Of a stretch of DNA of 64,000 nt, positions 46,261 to 58,199 are shown one piece after another. The notes under the pieces were generated by a model. The model was not told the DNA's origin. It worked only from the letters and a program-made list of their open reading frames with translations, and searched no databases. Source of the DNA: Cordylochernes scorpioides. Its lineage: Eukaryota; Arthropoda; Arachnida; Pseudoscorpiones; Chernetidae. Position 1 is the stretch's first letter. The number at the start of each line of letters is the position of its first letter. The stretch is taken from NCBI GenBank assembly GCA_030710605.1, contig CP092863.1, positions 115,076,680 to 115,140,679 of the forward strand. Reading direction: 5' to 3'. The position numbers were made by a program, and so were the translations under genes.

Positions 46261-46736
46261 CTCCCATTGTGCAAATATGGCGGCCTACATTTGGATAGAT
46301 GGCGGTAGTGCATCTTTGAAAGATGGAAGAAGGAGATTAGGAAGTTTGCCATCACCGCCTCCATTAGCTTACAAAGACATTTTTTAAGAAATTGGGAAAA
46401 AACAACACTAATCCCTCCAAACCTCTTACAATATATTTTAAGATATTGTAAGTTTTTTCATCAAAGAAGCTCTTAAAAATTGTTTTAAAACGTCTGGGAA
46501 TTGAAATAAATGGAAAATATTTTCAATTATTTCTACTTAGATATATATTATAAGTTTTTATTTTAGAAATCTCAAATACACAATAATACATCTCAGAATA
46601 TAAAATTGTCCACATTTCGAACATGTTAAAAATGTAATAAACTTTAAACCTAAATATGTTTCGATCCATTATATATAGGCGTGTGTAGAAATTTTGCTGG
46701 GGAGATATTCATCTATATAAAAAAAAAAAAAGATAA

Positions 46737-46948
46737 CCTCTCCCGTCAAAATAGACGCTAAAACTAAGCACAATTCATTGACCGTCTCCGCAAACTAGCG
46801 GAATCGTTGACAAGGCCAACAATATTAACTTTAGCAAATTTAGAACGTTCACCTAATGTTGTGGCTTTGTTACCGACCCGAGTCCGCTAGTTTGTTGAGA
46901 CGGTCGATAGATAGCGCTTAGTTTTAGCGTCTATTTTGACGGGAGAGG
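46737..46948. mobile_element. Terminal-inverted-repeat element, 212 bp
   Basis: Ends share a perfect 33-bp inverted repeat starting CCTCTCCCGTCAAAATAGAC. Further matching inner blocks (GACCGTCT, AACTAGCGGA) continue the fold. A fragment occurs at 34625. Non-coding. Confidence 0.75.
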
Positions 46949-47059
46949 TGAATTTTGTAGAATGTTAATATAGAGTTAACTCTCTGTTGTATATAAGCTA
47001 TGCAAATTCTAGTTACAGTATGTATATAAGATCATATTTTTGTCAGTGTTCTTTGTAAT

Positions 47060-47098
47060 TTACACCAGTCGAAGGACCGTGAGATTCGAAACCCCAAA
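47060..47098 (+). ncRNA. Degenerate hammerhead-like motif (CAGUCGA)
   Basis: CAGTCGA-A-GGA...TTC-GAAA, then a polyadenylation-like AATAAAAG at about 47115. The order and spacing match the other PLE-type ends, but the core is off consensus. Confidence 0.35.
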
Positions 47099-47151
47099 AT
47101 ACTGTCTCCTAATAAAAGACACTTCTCTCCTCCATACTTTTTATTCGTAAT

Positions 47152-47349
47152 ATCCACTCATGGACAAAACTTAAATAAGTTGATCCTTTTAGCATGTATA
47201 TCGGGATTATAACTCTGAAAGATATTACAGTGACCTTTATTGAAGACATACGAGATAACCAAGTGTGAACAGCCTATGTCTCCTCCAAACAAACAGACGA
47301 CCGGCGACATCAAAGACTTTCCACTTCCTTAGGTTTGTCGATGAGTGTA
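47152..47349. mobile_element. MITE family A, full copy
   Basis: CACTCATGGACAAAACTTAA at the left and GATGAGTGTA at the right, with the family's inner motifs. Confidence 0.8.
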
Positions 47350-47362
47350 TATATATAAATAT

Positions 47363-47513
47363 TTAATTAAAAAGGCATATATTGGATCAAAATATCATGA
47401 TATAGAATATCAATGGATATAGAGCAATCCATAAATAAATCTTTAATTAAATCAATCCAATATATGCCTTTTTATTTGAAGATTTATCTATGGATTGCTC
47501 TATTTTCAAAACA
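47363..47513. mobile_element. Fold-back element E2 with 12-bp target duplication
   Basis: ATATATAAATAT flanks both sides (47351-47362 and 47514-47525), inside or next to simple sequence. The arms GGCATATATTGGATCAAAAT and inverse meet without a hammerhead. The right side alone has the tail GATTTATCTATGGATTGC. Confidence 0.75.
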
Positions 47514-47644
47514 ATATATAAATATGTATCAAAAATGGTACCTCTCTCTTTAAAAATGCATTATAACAATATATTTGGTTTATTGTCCAGTACAAAACAT
47601 AAAGGTGATGAATATATATCAAATTTCGAAGCTGGTCTTGACTT

Positions 47645-47839
47645 ATGAAGCCATATAACAAATCCATGATATTCATAGAAACCTTTAAAGTTTTTAACAA
47701 GAGAATCTACCGGGATGATTCTGTTAGAGTGAACAGTCTAGATAACACATTGTTATGTGCCTCCATTTATGACGGAGAACTTACTTTTTCTATCACCAAA
47801 ATGATAAGGCACAATTTGGATTATTCTATATACAGTTAG
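47645..47839 (+). other. Unrecognised small open frame, 64 codons
   Basis: ATG 47645 to TAG 47839, of mixed composition without repeats. A stop precedes it in frame. No known domain, and no splice sites that I can defend. Possibly a degraded TE or chance. Confidence 0.15.
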
Positions 47840-48159
47840 GAGCGTCATTCTTCATCAGTCATCTCTGTCACCGTTTGCTTTTTTTTTTTTTGGAATGGCG
47901 CCCTTCTATTGGTCGGCTACGATCACGCCACCTTTGCCCCCCCCCCCCCCCCCCCCATCATGCCCCCCCCCACTCGCTTTTTCGTTTTTGTAACCATTGT
48001 GTTGGGGCGGGTCGCTCCTTAAATAAATGCATATATTAGTTAATAACTAAATGGAATCCTCTCTTTCTTTTTCCCAGTAAGAGACGCCTACGGAAGCCAA
48101 CAGTACATAGACAGATAAAGCACATAGGCTATAGTTATTAACTAAAATATGCATTTATT

Positions 48160-48250
48160 TAAGGCACCAATTTATAATTGTAACAAATAGTATTTGAATA
48201 AAAACATTCAATCGGGTAAAACACGGGCGTTGCCCGGGTCATTCGGCTAG
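48160..48250 (+). mobile_element. Helitron 3' end fragment
   Basis: AATTTATAATTGTAACAAATAG and the hairpin before CTAG (48247-48250) match the family at 16516-17600, here on the plus strand. Confidence 0.7.
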
Positions 48251-48275
48251 TAGATTATAAATACAAGGTAATAAT

Positions 48276-48545
48276 TAATGATGCATTATCGCGCCATCTG
48301 TTATCAAAATTCGAAACTATTATAGACGCATATGATTTTTTTTTAAATAAACAATTTCTACTGCCCTTACTGCAATGGAAAAATTAAAGGGAGGGCCTGG
48401 CTTATCATTTTCCATTCACTCATCATTCACCACTAATGAGCCAGGCCCTCCCTTTAATATTTCCATTGCAGTAAGGGCAGTAGAAATTGTCTATTTTTTA
48501 AAAGAATCATACGCGTCTATAATAGTTTCGAATTTTGACATGGTA
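48276..48545. mobile_element. Fold-back family B, nearly perfect inverted copy
   Basis: Arms of about 125 bp (from CGAAACTATTATAGACGC through CTACTGCCCTTACTGCAATG to GGGAGGGCCTGGCTTATCA) mirror each other. The left side alone carries the tail GATGCATTATCGCGCCATCTG. Confidence 0.75.
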
Positions 48546-48900
48546 ATAAGAACAAATCCAAATAAATAAATAGTGTGTGACGTTTCGGTAACAGCGTTGT
48601 TACCATCTTCAGACAAAAGTACTGAATCCATATTTACCATCTTCAGACAAAAGTACTGAATCCATTGTTACCATCTTCAGACAAAAGTACTGAATCCATT
48701 GTTACCATCTTCAGACAAAAGTACTGAATCCATTGTTACCATCTTCAGACAAAAGTACTGAATCCATTGTTACCATCTTCAGACAAAAGTACTGAAGTAC
48801 TTTTGTACTTTTTTTCAGTACTCTTGTCTGAAGATGATAACAACGCTGTTACCGAAACGTCACACACTATTTATTTGAATGTGTTATTATTACCCTGTGT
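48546..48900. mobile_element. Fold-back element J with two hammerhead-like motifs and a 34-bp minisatellite
   Basis: Outer arms (CACACACTATTTATTT and inverse) enclose hammerhead-like motifs on each strand: minus 48578-48616 (CTGAAGA 48606-48612, GGTAAC/GTTACC, GAAA 48583-48586, CGTC) and plus 48823-48868 (CTGAAGA 48828-48834, GAAA 48854-48857, CGTC). Between them a 34-bp unit starting TACCATCTTCAGAC is repeated six times (48601-48797). Confidence 0.75.
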
Positions 48901-49103
48901 TTATCATCAAAATTAAACCTTCAAATACAATACTATATCGGTATTAAAATATAAATATTTAAATTATAAATGACGTACACCACCACCAGGATTTGTGAAA
49001 AGGAAAAAAAAAACTTCATTTTTCAAAATATTTATAGGGATTGCTCCCACTTCATCAATTTATTGCACAATAAACTTAAAGTTAAACTTCACAGATCTAT
49101 ATA

Positions 49104-49347
49104 CACCCATACCTCGCTTTGCGTCGGGGTTACGTTCCAAAAAACACGATTCAAATTGAAACGACGCAAAGTGAAAATATGTGAAGGCGCAATCAAAAAC
49201 AAAAGTGTTGCCATATTTTAGGAAAAAAAAATTAAAGACTCGAATCCAAAACAACGCAACTTCGAAAATCTAACGATGCACAGTGAAAATCAGTAAAAAT
49301 TAAGCAGCGACCCAACTTCGAAAAAAACGCAAAGCGAGGTATTGGTG
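49104..49347. mobile_element. MITE with pogo-type ends, 244 bp
   Basis: Ends CACCCATACCTCGCTTTGCG and inverse of CACCAATACCTCGCTTTGCG, flanked by TA (49102-49103 and 49348-49349). Non-coding; family not otherwise seen in the window. Confidence 0.75.
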
Positions 49348-50512
49348 TATATGCCCTTTATTATATAAATATATTCAATATATCGCATTTTGACTCAAAG
49401 TTTAAAAAATAGCCAATATGCAATATAGTTATAGATGTCAAATTAATTAAATTCCCGAAACAACTGAAATAATTTGCTACTGATGAGTCAGACATACCTT
49501 TTAATATCTTTTATTGAATGTATAAAGATATTTTCATATAATTATTTTTTAATATCGTCGATTTTTTCTTCTCATTTATAAACTTTTTTTCAGATTTTTT
49601 TTTAATTCACAGATAACTTTTATTTTTGTTATGGAATCGGTTCATCACATTGTATTCGTTATTTCATTGTAATGTATTTTTTTATTGTATAAAAAAGTTT
49701 TTAAATCTATATTTGGATGAGAGAGATAACGCGCTTAGGATCCATCTCATTGGTTACTTCTCGTGAGCCAATTAGAATGAGTGTTTTCCATGGGTAGGGG
49801 TAGCATGGATAAAAGTTGGAAGCGATAAACACCTCAAGACATATCGTTACCTCCCATTTTAACAAAAATAGAACAATTAATTCCCAATCAGCTATTTAAA
49901 CAATTAAAGATATACCATAAAAAATATTTAATTATATTTATAATTAACCAAAAGTATATCCCATTATATACTTAATTATTATAATAATAACCACAATATA
50001 GTTAAAATTAACTAAAGTTAATATAGAATTTATATAAAATAAGAACAAATAGGTATTTTATTGAAGCATGAATAATATTAAATGCAATATTATAACTTTA
50101 AAAGTTAATCTTTAAAATTCGCACGCATTTGAAAATATACGCGCGCAAAAATATATTTATTAATATAGCATTTACTACCTATTTTAATTTATGGTGAAAA
50201 AAGTTTATATTAGAAAAGAAATATCTTATTGAATAATTAGGATAAGTTTTATATATAGCCAAATATAAATTTATGAATGTTTTTGTAATATTAAAATTGA
50301 AAATAATGAAGATATTTCAAAATATATTTTAAACATCTTCTTTTAAATTTTTTTTCTTAATCTAAACAATGTTGTTTAAAATAAATGTGAAAAGAGTTTT
50401 AAAAGATATTTTAAATGAATAAAATTGAAACAAAATAATTCACACTATATTGAATAATAATGTGGGTAAAAAAAAAGAATAAAGTATTACCTTTAGCATA
50501 AGATGAATTTAA

Positions 50513-50707
50513 ATTGACGGCGTAGAATTAAAAGAAGTTTTTAAAAGAATAAGAAAAAGTTTAAAAGGAAAAGAGAGCAGAAGAATATTAACTTGCCGCC
50601 GTTCAATCGAATCAGACAAGAGTGAGGTAAACAATATCGCAGACGACTCACCGAGTTGGCCTGGCGCCGACTCCAGCGCCTCTAGCGGCAGCGATAGCAG
50701 CGCCTGA
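50513..50707 (+). CDS. Candidate terminal exon (64 codons, no ATG)
   Basis: After TAA 50510-50512 the plus frame is open to TGA 50705-50707. The first half is basic (VFKRIRKSLKGKESRR), the second acidic and Ser-rich (WPGADSSASSGSDSSA). The 3' part is strongly GC-rich in an AT-rich setting. An acceptor candidate TAG ends at 50525 but has a poor pyrimidine tract. The minus strand is also open (ATG 50748 to 50509) and has a good donor G|GTGAGT near 50650-50656, so the coding strand is uncertain. No family is recognised. Confidence 0.3.
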   Translation: MDGVELKEVFKRIRKSLKGKESRRILTCRRSIESDKSEVNNIADDSPSWPGADSSASSGSDSSA

Positions 50708-53375
50708 TTCCAATTTGTTTGTTCTTTTTTATTTTTTCTCTCGATCATAAAGGGGAAAAAAGAAACTAATCGAGAATAAATATGGAGAGAAATGGTTTTA
50801 TGGTATAGATATGTTTAATGATGATAAATTTAAGTTAGGGGAAAACGATTTATCAATGACTTTTGTCAGTAAAAGGATAATATTAATTTAATTTTCTTTT
50901 CTTTCTCTATTTGTAGTTTTATCTTTTCTATTCTTTAAACCTATTTTATTCCTTCTTTTCTCCAAATAAGTATATATGTAAATAAAAAGATTTATAATAC
51001 TATATATATATATTTCTGAAATATAATTTTATCTACGAATATTTAGTTAAATATTACTTTATTTTACTTTCACTGCGTAAACAATAGATTGGAAAAATAA
51101 ATCTGAAACTTTTTCCTCCCCTCAAATCTTATTTGGAAAATGCAATTTCATTTTTGCAAGAGTGGTTTTAAAATTTATAAGGTAAACTTTGAGAATGGTT
51201 TCGCGATAAATTTCAATTTCTCTTTTTTACAATCTCTTCTTTGGAGTTTTAGAAAAATTATACAATATTCGTTCCTAGAATAGATGAAATGGTAAAAGGT
51301 TTCCGACCATATTTTCTCAACAAATATCTATTAAATCTGATCAACACACACACATATGACATATATTTTTCTAATTATATATACATACTTGTTGTTAGAT
51401 TATCAGAGGTTAAGATCTAGTATATAAATTACACATATCAATAAAATTTGAAATATTACAAATAACCTTTTTAAGTATATATATAAACACAATTTGATAA
51501 CATCATTATTTTTTATTGATAAGTTTTGTAATATAATTTTGTAATACCTTTGCGCTATTTTTCTCTAATATAAAATGGAAGAATTTAAAATATCTTTTGA
51601 TTTAAATATTTAGGTTTGTTACTACATTAAATTCTGTCAAATTTATATACTATTCACTTTTAAACGATACATAAAACTTCTAATTTATTTTTGTCAGGCA
51701 TAAAATGTTTGCGATTTTTCATGTAAAAAAAGTGAGCGAATATGCGATTAAAATATTTAGTCGTTTTCTTGAAAACAAACAAAATTTAAAGATTTATTTT
51801 CATAATTTACTAAATATATGTGTGAGATGTGTGTGATAATATCAAAAAAATTCTGAAATTTATTTTGCTTATTAATAAAATATATACACACATTTTAAAT
51901 CCTTATAGATTATTTATATTTTAGCGATTTTATCAATAACGTATTTAAGAAATTCTATTTATTATTTTAAAATATATATAAACTACAATATGAAATTAAA
52001 TATTTATAGATATTTTGAAAAATTGTTTCAAAATTATTACGCTAGATACAAATTAGTACATTTTTTTTCTTTAAAAACGAGTTTTTTTTCCCAAAATTTG
52101 AAAAATCGACATTTGTGTGTAAATACGTTTTCTCAATATTCCATAAATTTTAAAGAAAAGTTTTTCTACAGGCTTATTGATAGATATCGTTATTAGATTG
52201 ATTTTAAAAATTCATTTTGGGTGTGTGTGTATATTTTTAATTTAAAATACTTTAAAATATATTTATATGCTTTTAACATAATTACTTTTCTTTTGAAGCC
52301 AATACACAAAGGCAATTTATCTATGAATCATTTTATTATTCTATGAATATATGAAAGACAGTGTGTCCAAATATATATTGCCGTCATTAAAATCAAATGA
52401 AGTGTTCCATCAATGTAGACTCTACTTGCTATTACTAAAAGATGTAAGTTAGCCACTTTGCTAAATGAGCACGCGTACAATTTCCTTTTTGGTTTAATTA
52501 TCCTCACTCAACTTAGATGCATACAATCCGATTTATCTGTAAAAAATACGTCAGAATCAACTCAAAACTAGCATTTTTTTTATAATTTCAAATTCATTGT
52601 TTTCCTCATTTTTGGTTAATATAGTCAGGGAACCTTTTTTTTTTTAATTTTACTGCTTAATTTGTGTAATTCACAGAACTTTTATCATCATATTTGTTGG
52701 TGTTTGGGCAATAAATATCAGCCATGTTTTTTAATCGTGGACACGATATTTTTCTTTTTTATTTAACATTTTCGAACTAAAAAAAATACTCTTGGTATTT
52801 TAACCTAAATAATACTTCACACACATATACGATATTCTTTTCCTAAAAATTTCAAATAGATCATATTGGCGTTTAAGCTTGAAATTCTGAATTTGAAAAA
52901 TTTCCTTTTCAAATTTATAAATGCCAATGGGGAGAATTATTTTATACGAAACAGTGTTTTCATCGAAATATATTAGAAATTATTAATTATTATTTAAGAT
53001 ATATATATATAATTATATGTGATTATTATATATATTATATTTTATAATTATTAATTTTATAAAGGAATTCATATTAATAGTAAAATACAAAAATATATTT
53101 GACATAAGCTGGAAAAAAATCGAAATATTTTATTAGTTTTTGTAAATAATATTTGAAAACAATATGTTTAAAACATATTTATATCGACATGTTATTGAAC
53201 TATTTAATTATAATTTTAAAAACTAACTTTTTTCTTTTAAAATATGGTACAAAATATGTGATATTAAATATATATTGTGTGGTCAATTTTTTTAAAAACG
53301 ATCTTTAACCATTTTGTTTTAATATAGTTGAAATGTATTCTATATATAGATAATTTTGAAGAAAGCTATATTCAG

Positions 53376-53474
53376 ATTTATTTTTTGTTTTTCAGAAAAG
53401 AAAAACCAGGTAAGGCAATATTAATACCTAAAATATTCTTTTCAGAAGCAATTTTACCGTGTATTAAGGTAATG
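53376..53474 (+). other. Two closely spaced microexon-like intervals
   Basis: A T-rich tract ending TTTTTCAG (to 53395) precedes 14 nt (53396-53409) and GTAAGG. Then TTCTTTTCAG (to 53445) precedes 23 nt (53446-53468) and GTAATG. Splice-site quality is good, but the 36-nt space between them is too short for most introns, so at most one pair is likely to be used. Confidence 0.2.
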
Positions 53475-54401
53475 AACACTCTCTAAATTAATACAAGAAA
53501 AAAAAAAGCAAACGAAAATACTAGGGAAAAAAACACGCAGAGTAAAATGACACGCAAATTACTCCCCCATTTCAAACGTTTAGAATAAGAGAAGTTCTAT
53601 ATAAAAAAGAGCCCATATGTAAAATAGATTAAGTTACATAGCTTTTAGTGAGTATTGCCTTTAAGAGCATTTCCAATTTTACTGCAGCAAACTTCTAATC
53701 TTATAATGAGAAGCAAACGAAAATGAATTCTTTGCCTTTTTAATGTTTTTTTTTTCTATGAACTTCAAATTAAAATAATTGTTTGCTTTTAAATTCGTTC
53801 TTTTTTTTATATATTCGTGTCAAAATACTTATATTAACATGTAAATTATTACTTAGAAATATTTGGATTTTATTAAAATGTCTTTATTTTTTTAAAAAGG
53901 AATATTTAAATTTGAAAATAAAAGCAGTTTTGTATATAATGTCAAAAACATTTCAAAACGCTTTTCAATTTAAATATTTTAATATATGAAAAACACACTA
54001 TGGAGGAAATATATAATAGCGTATTATTAAAGATTAAGGATTTATTTTCTAAATATAATATCATATTTTCTTTTGTTAAAATATATTGATATTATATTAT
54101 AAAATTTATATAAAAACACAATGTTCCTGTTTTTAATAAAAAATGTTGGAGTACGCGCACTATTTTCTAAAAATAATAAAAAATGTGTTATTTTAGAAAT
54201 TGATTATGTTTGTTTTTAAAAAGGCTTGATTTAATATTTTAATATATAGAATATTTCCAGTGTATATAACTTTTTGATATTAGTATAGTTATTTTTGAAT
54301 TAAATAAGTATATATTTTTTTGTATTTCACTATGAGATTATTTTTAAAAATGTCATAGAATACTTTTATAATGTTTCGAGAAGGCCTTTTTTTTTGTGCT
54401 A

Positions 54402-54584
54402 CAGTAGAACTTCCCTGTAAAGGATAACACCTAATTGCTGAGCCAAAGTGTTCTTTAGGGAGAGAGGTGTCCTCTTACTGGAGAGTTACTAAATAGTAAA
54501 CATGATAATTTTACAAATGAACACTGTCCTTTGCAGAGAGGTGTCCTCTAGCCGGAGTGTCCTCTCATGGAGTATGTTATACTG
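54402..54584. mobile_element. pogo-like MITE that seeds a minisatellite
   Basis: Begins CAGTAGAACTTCCCTGTAAA after TA, and ends TATACTG followed by TA (54585-54586). It matches 44281-44456 in inverse orientation. Confidence 0.75.
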
Positions 54585-55190
54585 TAGAGAGATGTCTTCT
54601 CATGGAGTTTCTACTGTAGAGAGGTGTCCTCTAGAGGGAGTGTCCTCTCATGGAGTATGTTATACTGTAGAGAGATGTCTTCTCATGGAGTTTCTACTGT
54701 AGAGAGGTGTCCTCTAGAGGGAGTGTCCTCTCATGGAGTATGTTCTACTGTAGAGAGATGTCTTCTCATGGAGTTTCTACTGTAGAGAGGTGTCCTCTAG
54801 CGGGAGTGTCCTCTCATGGAGAATGCTATACTGTAGAGAGATGTCCTCTCATGGAGTTTCTACTGTAGAGAGGTGTCCTCTAGCGGGAGTGTCCTCTCAT
54901 GGAGAATGCTATACTGTAGAGAGATGTCCTCTCATGGAGTTTCTACTGTAGAGAGGTGTCCTCTAGCGGGAGTGTCCTCTCATGGAGAATGTTATACTGT
55001 AGAGAGATGTCCTCTCATGGAGTTTCTACTGTAGAGAGGTGTCCTCTAGCGGGTGTGTCCTCTCATGGAGTATGTTCTAATGTAGAGAGGTGTCCTCTAG
55101 CGGGAGTTTCCTCACATGGAGTATGTTCTATTGTAGAGAGATGTCCTCTAGCGGGAGTGTCCTCTCATGGAGTATGTTCTACTGCATTTA
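54583..55190. repeat. 83-bp minisatellite derived from the MITE end
   Basis: Units starting TGTAGAGAGATGTC lie at 54583, 54666, 54749, 54832, 54915 and 54998, exactly 83 bp apart, then less regular units to about 55185. Each unit has two MITE-end halves (CTCATGGAGTTTCTACTG and CTCATGGAGTATGTTATACTG). Open frames here are repeat artefacts. Confidence 0.9.
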
Positions 55191-55404
55191 TAAAATATTT
55201 TAGGCTTTTAAGACAACATTTTCTTCTCTTCTTCTTCCTCATCTAAGTCAACATTTTGAAGTGTAATGAATATTTTTACTTGTATAATATCAGCACTTTA
55301 TAACGCTCTTAATCAATTGTTTGTTTATTACATAACACAGGCTTATATCCTGTATAGAATTTTGCGTGTAAATGTTAAAACTATTGTATATATATACACA
55401 CAAA

Positions 55405-55470
55405 AAGCTTTATTAAGACCACCGGTCTTATACAGATTGACCACAGGAAGAAAGAAATCATAGCCTATTT
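55405..55470 (-). repeat. LINE 3' tail, family L1
   Basis: AGCTTTATTAAGACCACCGG and CAGATTGACCACAGGAAG, inverse orientation. Confidence 0.7.
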
Positions 55471-55497
55471 TATATACATGTTTTCATATATATATAC

Positions 55498-55670
55498 ATA
55501 TATTAAGAAAAAGGCCTCTCCTTATCGTGCAACTGAAAGTTGCTGATGGCTTGCACCATCTATCGGAATAAATATCAACTATTCTCGTTGATTTTTATTT
55601 ATTCCAGAATTGGCCAAATACCCATCCTTGGTTAATCAAGAAAAGCTAACCACTGACGCGTTTCGGGCTG
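55498..55670 (-). repeat. Family C single arm with truncated hammerhead
   Basis: The arm GGCCTCTCCTTATCGTGCAA leads inward to GGTTAATCAAGAAAAGC and GACGCGTTTCGGGC, the GAAA half of the hammerhead at 38241. The CTGATGA half is missing. Confidence 0.7.
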
Positions 55671-55904
55671 TATATTTTGCTATATATATACGTATACATA
55701 TATGCAAATCATTTCTCGTAGTATAGAGAGGGATATTGAATATATATTATTTATATATTTATTTTAAAAATGTGTGCGTGTGTGTAATAATATTTTAACG
55801 CATTTGTTAATGAATATTTAAGGAAATTAAAATAGCATTTTATAGTTCAAAAACATGGTCATGATATTAATAACATTTTTTTGAAAGTTATAATATTTTC
55901 TATT

Positions 55905-56335
55905 TACACTCACGGACAAAACTTAAGGAAGTGGAAAGTCTTTGATTGTCGCCAGTCATCTATTCTTTTAAGGAGACAAAGGCTGTTCACATTTGGTTAT
56001 CTGGTGTGTCTTCAATAAAGGTCACTGTAATATCTTTCAGAGTTATTGTCTCAATCCCGATTTACATGTTAAAAGGTACAACTTCCTTAAGTTTTGTCCA
56101 TGAGTGTATCTTTCAGAGTTATTGTCTGAATCCCGATATACATGCTAAAAGGTACAACTTCCTTAAGTTTTGTCCATTAGTGTATCTTTCAGAGTTATTG
56201 TCTCAATCCCGATATACATGCTAAAAGGTACAACTTCCTTAAGTTTTGTCCATTAGTGTATCTTTCAGAGTTATTGTCTCAATCCCGATATACATGCTAA
56301 AAGGTACAACTTCCTTAAGTTTTGTCCATGAGTGT
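55905..56335. repeat. MITE family A with internal tandem amplification (about 76-bp units)
   Basis: A full copy followed by extra end units TGTATCTTTCAGAGTTATTG...TTTTGTCCATTAG at about 56105, 56181 and 56257. Confidence 0.85.
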
Positions 56336-57305
56336 ATTTACCTATACATTTAGGAAGAATACGTATTAATAATATACTTACATAACTATTTTATATAAAA
56401 TATACATATTTCCACAAAATAAAAAAAGAGAAGTCTTTCTTACAATATTTTAGTTTAAAATTTCGGTAAATAAACCTCTCATCTAAAAAAAAAAAAAATA
56501 ATATTCTAAACAAGCCCGCATATTTTTTTTTAAAAACTTCTTTTGTAATATAAAATTTCAGTAGATTAAAAAAATATGTTTTTTTTTTTTAGAATTTTGT
56601 TAGCTCGGAGTTTATTTAAAACGAACCAATTGTGAGAAGATTTCATTAAAAATTCTTTCATTAAAAGAAAACGTTGTGGGAAAACTTGGAAAAATAAAAC
56701 TTTTTTTCTATAAAAAAACATAATTATAACATATATATATTCTTGGTAAAAAATAAAAATAAGCAGACGAACATTTTAATTATACATTTTGATGGCACTT
56801 TAACATAAGTGTTAAAAAAAATATACGTTTAAAAGTGTGTGAAAGATAATTTTTATACACCAAANNNNNNNNNNNNNNNNNNNNNNNNNNNNNNNNNNNN
56901 NNNNNNNNNNNNNNNNNNNNNNNNNNNNNNNNNNNNNNNNNNNNNNNNNNNNNNNNNNNNNNNNGAAAGTTTTGGAAAAAAACGGCATTAAATATTTAAA
57001 AATGAGAAATGACATTAAAACTTTATTTTTCTTCCATCTTCAACACGACGTAATTTCATATAATTAACTCCAATGAACAGAGTAAATTTCTCCCATTTTT
57101 TTGTTAAATATTAGATCATTTTTAAATGAGATTGTAATAAAAATTTCATATTGGGCTTATTTGAAGATAATCATGTTTTAATTGATGATTTTGGTATTTG
57201 AGAAAAGTTATTTTATAGAGAATAAACTTTTTCGTTTTATGTTTTAATCTTTTTTTTTCACACAGTGGTGCAATATGTTGTTAAGAAATAGTTTATATTG
57301 AAGTA
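56336..57305. other. No gene; contains assembly gap
   Basis: AT-rich with homopolymers. 56865-56964 is a 100-N gap. Confidence 0.6.
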
Positions 57306-58083
57306 TACACTCATGGAAAAACTTATGGAAATGGAAAGTATTTGATGCACCGGTGGTCGATTTTTTTTTAGGAGACAGAGGCTGTTCACAGTTGGTTATC
57401 TCGTGTCTTCAATAAAGGTCACTGTAATATCTTTCAGAGTTATTGTCTGAATCCCGATATACATGTTAAAAGGTACAACTTCCTTAGGGTTTGTCTATTA
57501 GTGTATATTGGTTATCTCGTGTGTCTTCAATAAAGGTCACTGTAATATCTTTCAGAGTTATAATCCCGATATACATGCTGAAAGGTACAACTTCCTTAGG
57601 TTTTGTCTATGAGTGTATATTGGTTATCTCGTGTGTCTTCAATAAAGGTCACTGTAATATCTTTCAGAGTTATAATCCCGATATACATGCTGAAAGGTAC
57701 AACTTCCTTAGGTTTTGTCTATGAGTGTATATTGGTTATCTCGTGTGTCTTCAATAAAGGTCACTGTAATATCTTTCAGAGTTATTGTCTGAATCCCGAT
57801 ATGCATGCTGAAAGGTACAACTTCCTTAGGTTTTGTCTATGAGTGTATATTGGTTATCTCGTGTGTCTTCAATAAAGGTCACTGTAATATCTTTCAGAGT
57901 TATTGTCTCAATCCCGATATGCATGCTGAAAGTTACAACTTCCTTAAGTTTTGTCTATGAGTGTATATTGGTTATCTCGTTTGTCTTCAATAAAGGTCAC
58001 TGTAATACCTTTCAGAGTTATTGTCTCAATCCCGATATACATGCTGAAAGTTACAACTTCCTTAAGTTTTGTCCATGAGTGTA
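57306..58083. repeat. MITE family A with tandem amplification (112-118-bp units)
   Basis: Starts with a normal MITE end (TACACTCATGG). The unit TTGGTTATCTCGTGTGTCTT...TTTTGTCTATGAGTG is then repeated about five times (starts near 57509, 57621, 57733, 57851 and 57969), closing with a regular MITE end. Open frames translate the repeat. Confidence 0.88.
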
Positions 58084-58199
58084 AAACACATTTTCTCGAT
58101 AAAGATTAATTATTTTGAGTTAAAATAACTTTCATGATTTTAATTGGCATCTATCAATAAAATCTGTAAGAATAAATTTTGGATATGTGTGTTTCTTTT

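Larger units (their letters stand above)
49400..54399. other. TE-poor AT-rich region, probably host intron or intergenic DNA
   Basis: None of the repeat families of the window occurs here over 5 kb. Apart from the island at 50513-50748 and two short splice-like intervals near 53400, I see only AT-rich sequence. Confidence 0.5.

Noticed and set aside
48598..48797. CRISPR-like array
   Set aside because: The 34-bp units are contiguous with no unique spacers, and this is animal DNA.
54502..55246. Open frames with repeated SSHGV segments
   Set aside because: Translation of the 83-bp MITE-derived minisatellite.
57491..58078. Open frames repeating SRVSSIKVTVISFRV
   Set aside because: Translation of family A MITE repeats; the same peptide appears wherever the MITE does.
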